NCBI GenBank assembly: GCA_002292895.1
Contig: DBCE01000044.1
Location: 621 to 5,686, forward strand
Direction: 5' to 3'
DNA: 5,066 nt
Source of the DNA: Phycisphaerales bacterium UBA966
Lineage (GTDB): Bacteria > Planctomycetota > Phycisphaerae > Phycisphaerales > SM1A02
Under the pieces are notes generated by a model. The model had not been told where the DNA came from, did not search any database, and saw nothing but the letters and a program-made list of their open reading frames with translations. Each line of letters opens with the position of its first letter. Position 1 is the first letter of the stretch. The translations under genes were made by a program, and so were the position numbers. This document shows, piece by piece, positions 5,056-5,066 of this stretch.

Positions 5056-5066
5056 GGGAATTGCTC
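5043..5066. repeat. 10-base direct repeat spanning the phosphatase stop codon
   Basis: GGAATTGCTC occurs at 5043-5052, as the last coding bases, and again at 5057-5066, with the TAA stop and one G between them (14-base period). The second copy ends exactly at the window edge, so the repeat may continue. It looks like a small local duplication of the gene's end. Confidence 0.6.

Overview
The window is a moderately GC-rich, densely coded piece of bacterial chromosome. It holds seven protein genes, all but the first complete, and no sign of a mobile element, CRISPR array, rRNA or tRNA. The proteins are those of a Gram-negative-type bacterium with an envelope: one probable lipoprotein, two exported thiol-redox proteins and a small membrane protein. 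The redoxin, with its C-terminal GCSVKY motif, and the lone DsbD-type N-terminal domain remind me of Planctomycetota (possibly Phycisphaerae). That placement is inference from family resemblance, not proof.

Layout. Positions 1-534 (+) are the C-terminal part of the ATP synthase gamma subunit (atpG), whose start lies outside the window. It converges, 18 bases apart, with a rhodanese-like lipoprotein gene (553-1104, -) that lacks the catalytic cysteine. A 76-base divergent spacer separates that gene from a DsbD N-terminal-domain-like exported protein (1181-2140, +). After a 69-base gap holding two inverted repeats comes an exported thioredoxin-fold redoxin with a CPVC site (2210-2854, +). A strong hairpin, usable as a terminator in both directions, separates it from the convergent dnaN gene for the DNA polymerase III sliding clamp (2988-4097, -). 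Across an 83-base divergent spacer lie a small two-helix membrane protein with a zinc ribbon (4181-4573, +) and, 23 bases further, a low-molecular-weight phosphatase of the YwlE protein-arginine-phosphatase type (4597-5055, +).

How the genes relate. atpG and dnaN are housekeeping genes. The three genes at 553-2854 look like a small envelope module linked to sulfur or thiol redox chemistry: a Cys-less rhodanese fold, a DsbD-alpha-like domain with a CxxxC pair, and a redoxin with CxxC. The final pair is probably an operon. Three starts (1104 -, 1181 +, 4181 +) have no Shine-Dalgarno sequence but share a -10-like hexamer exactly 6 bases before the ATG, suggesting leaderless transcripts. The redoxin and dnaN instead have clear AGGAG/GGAG ribosome sites. 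No gene-free stretch exceeds about 135 bases.
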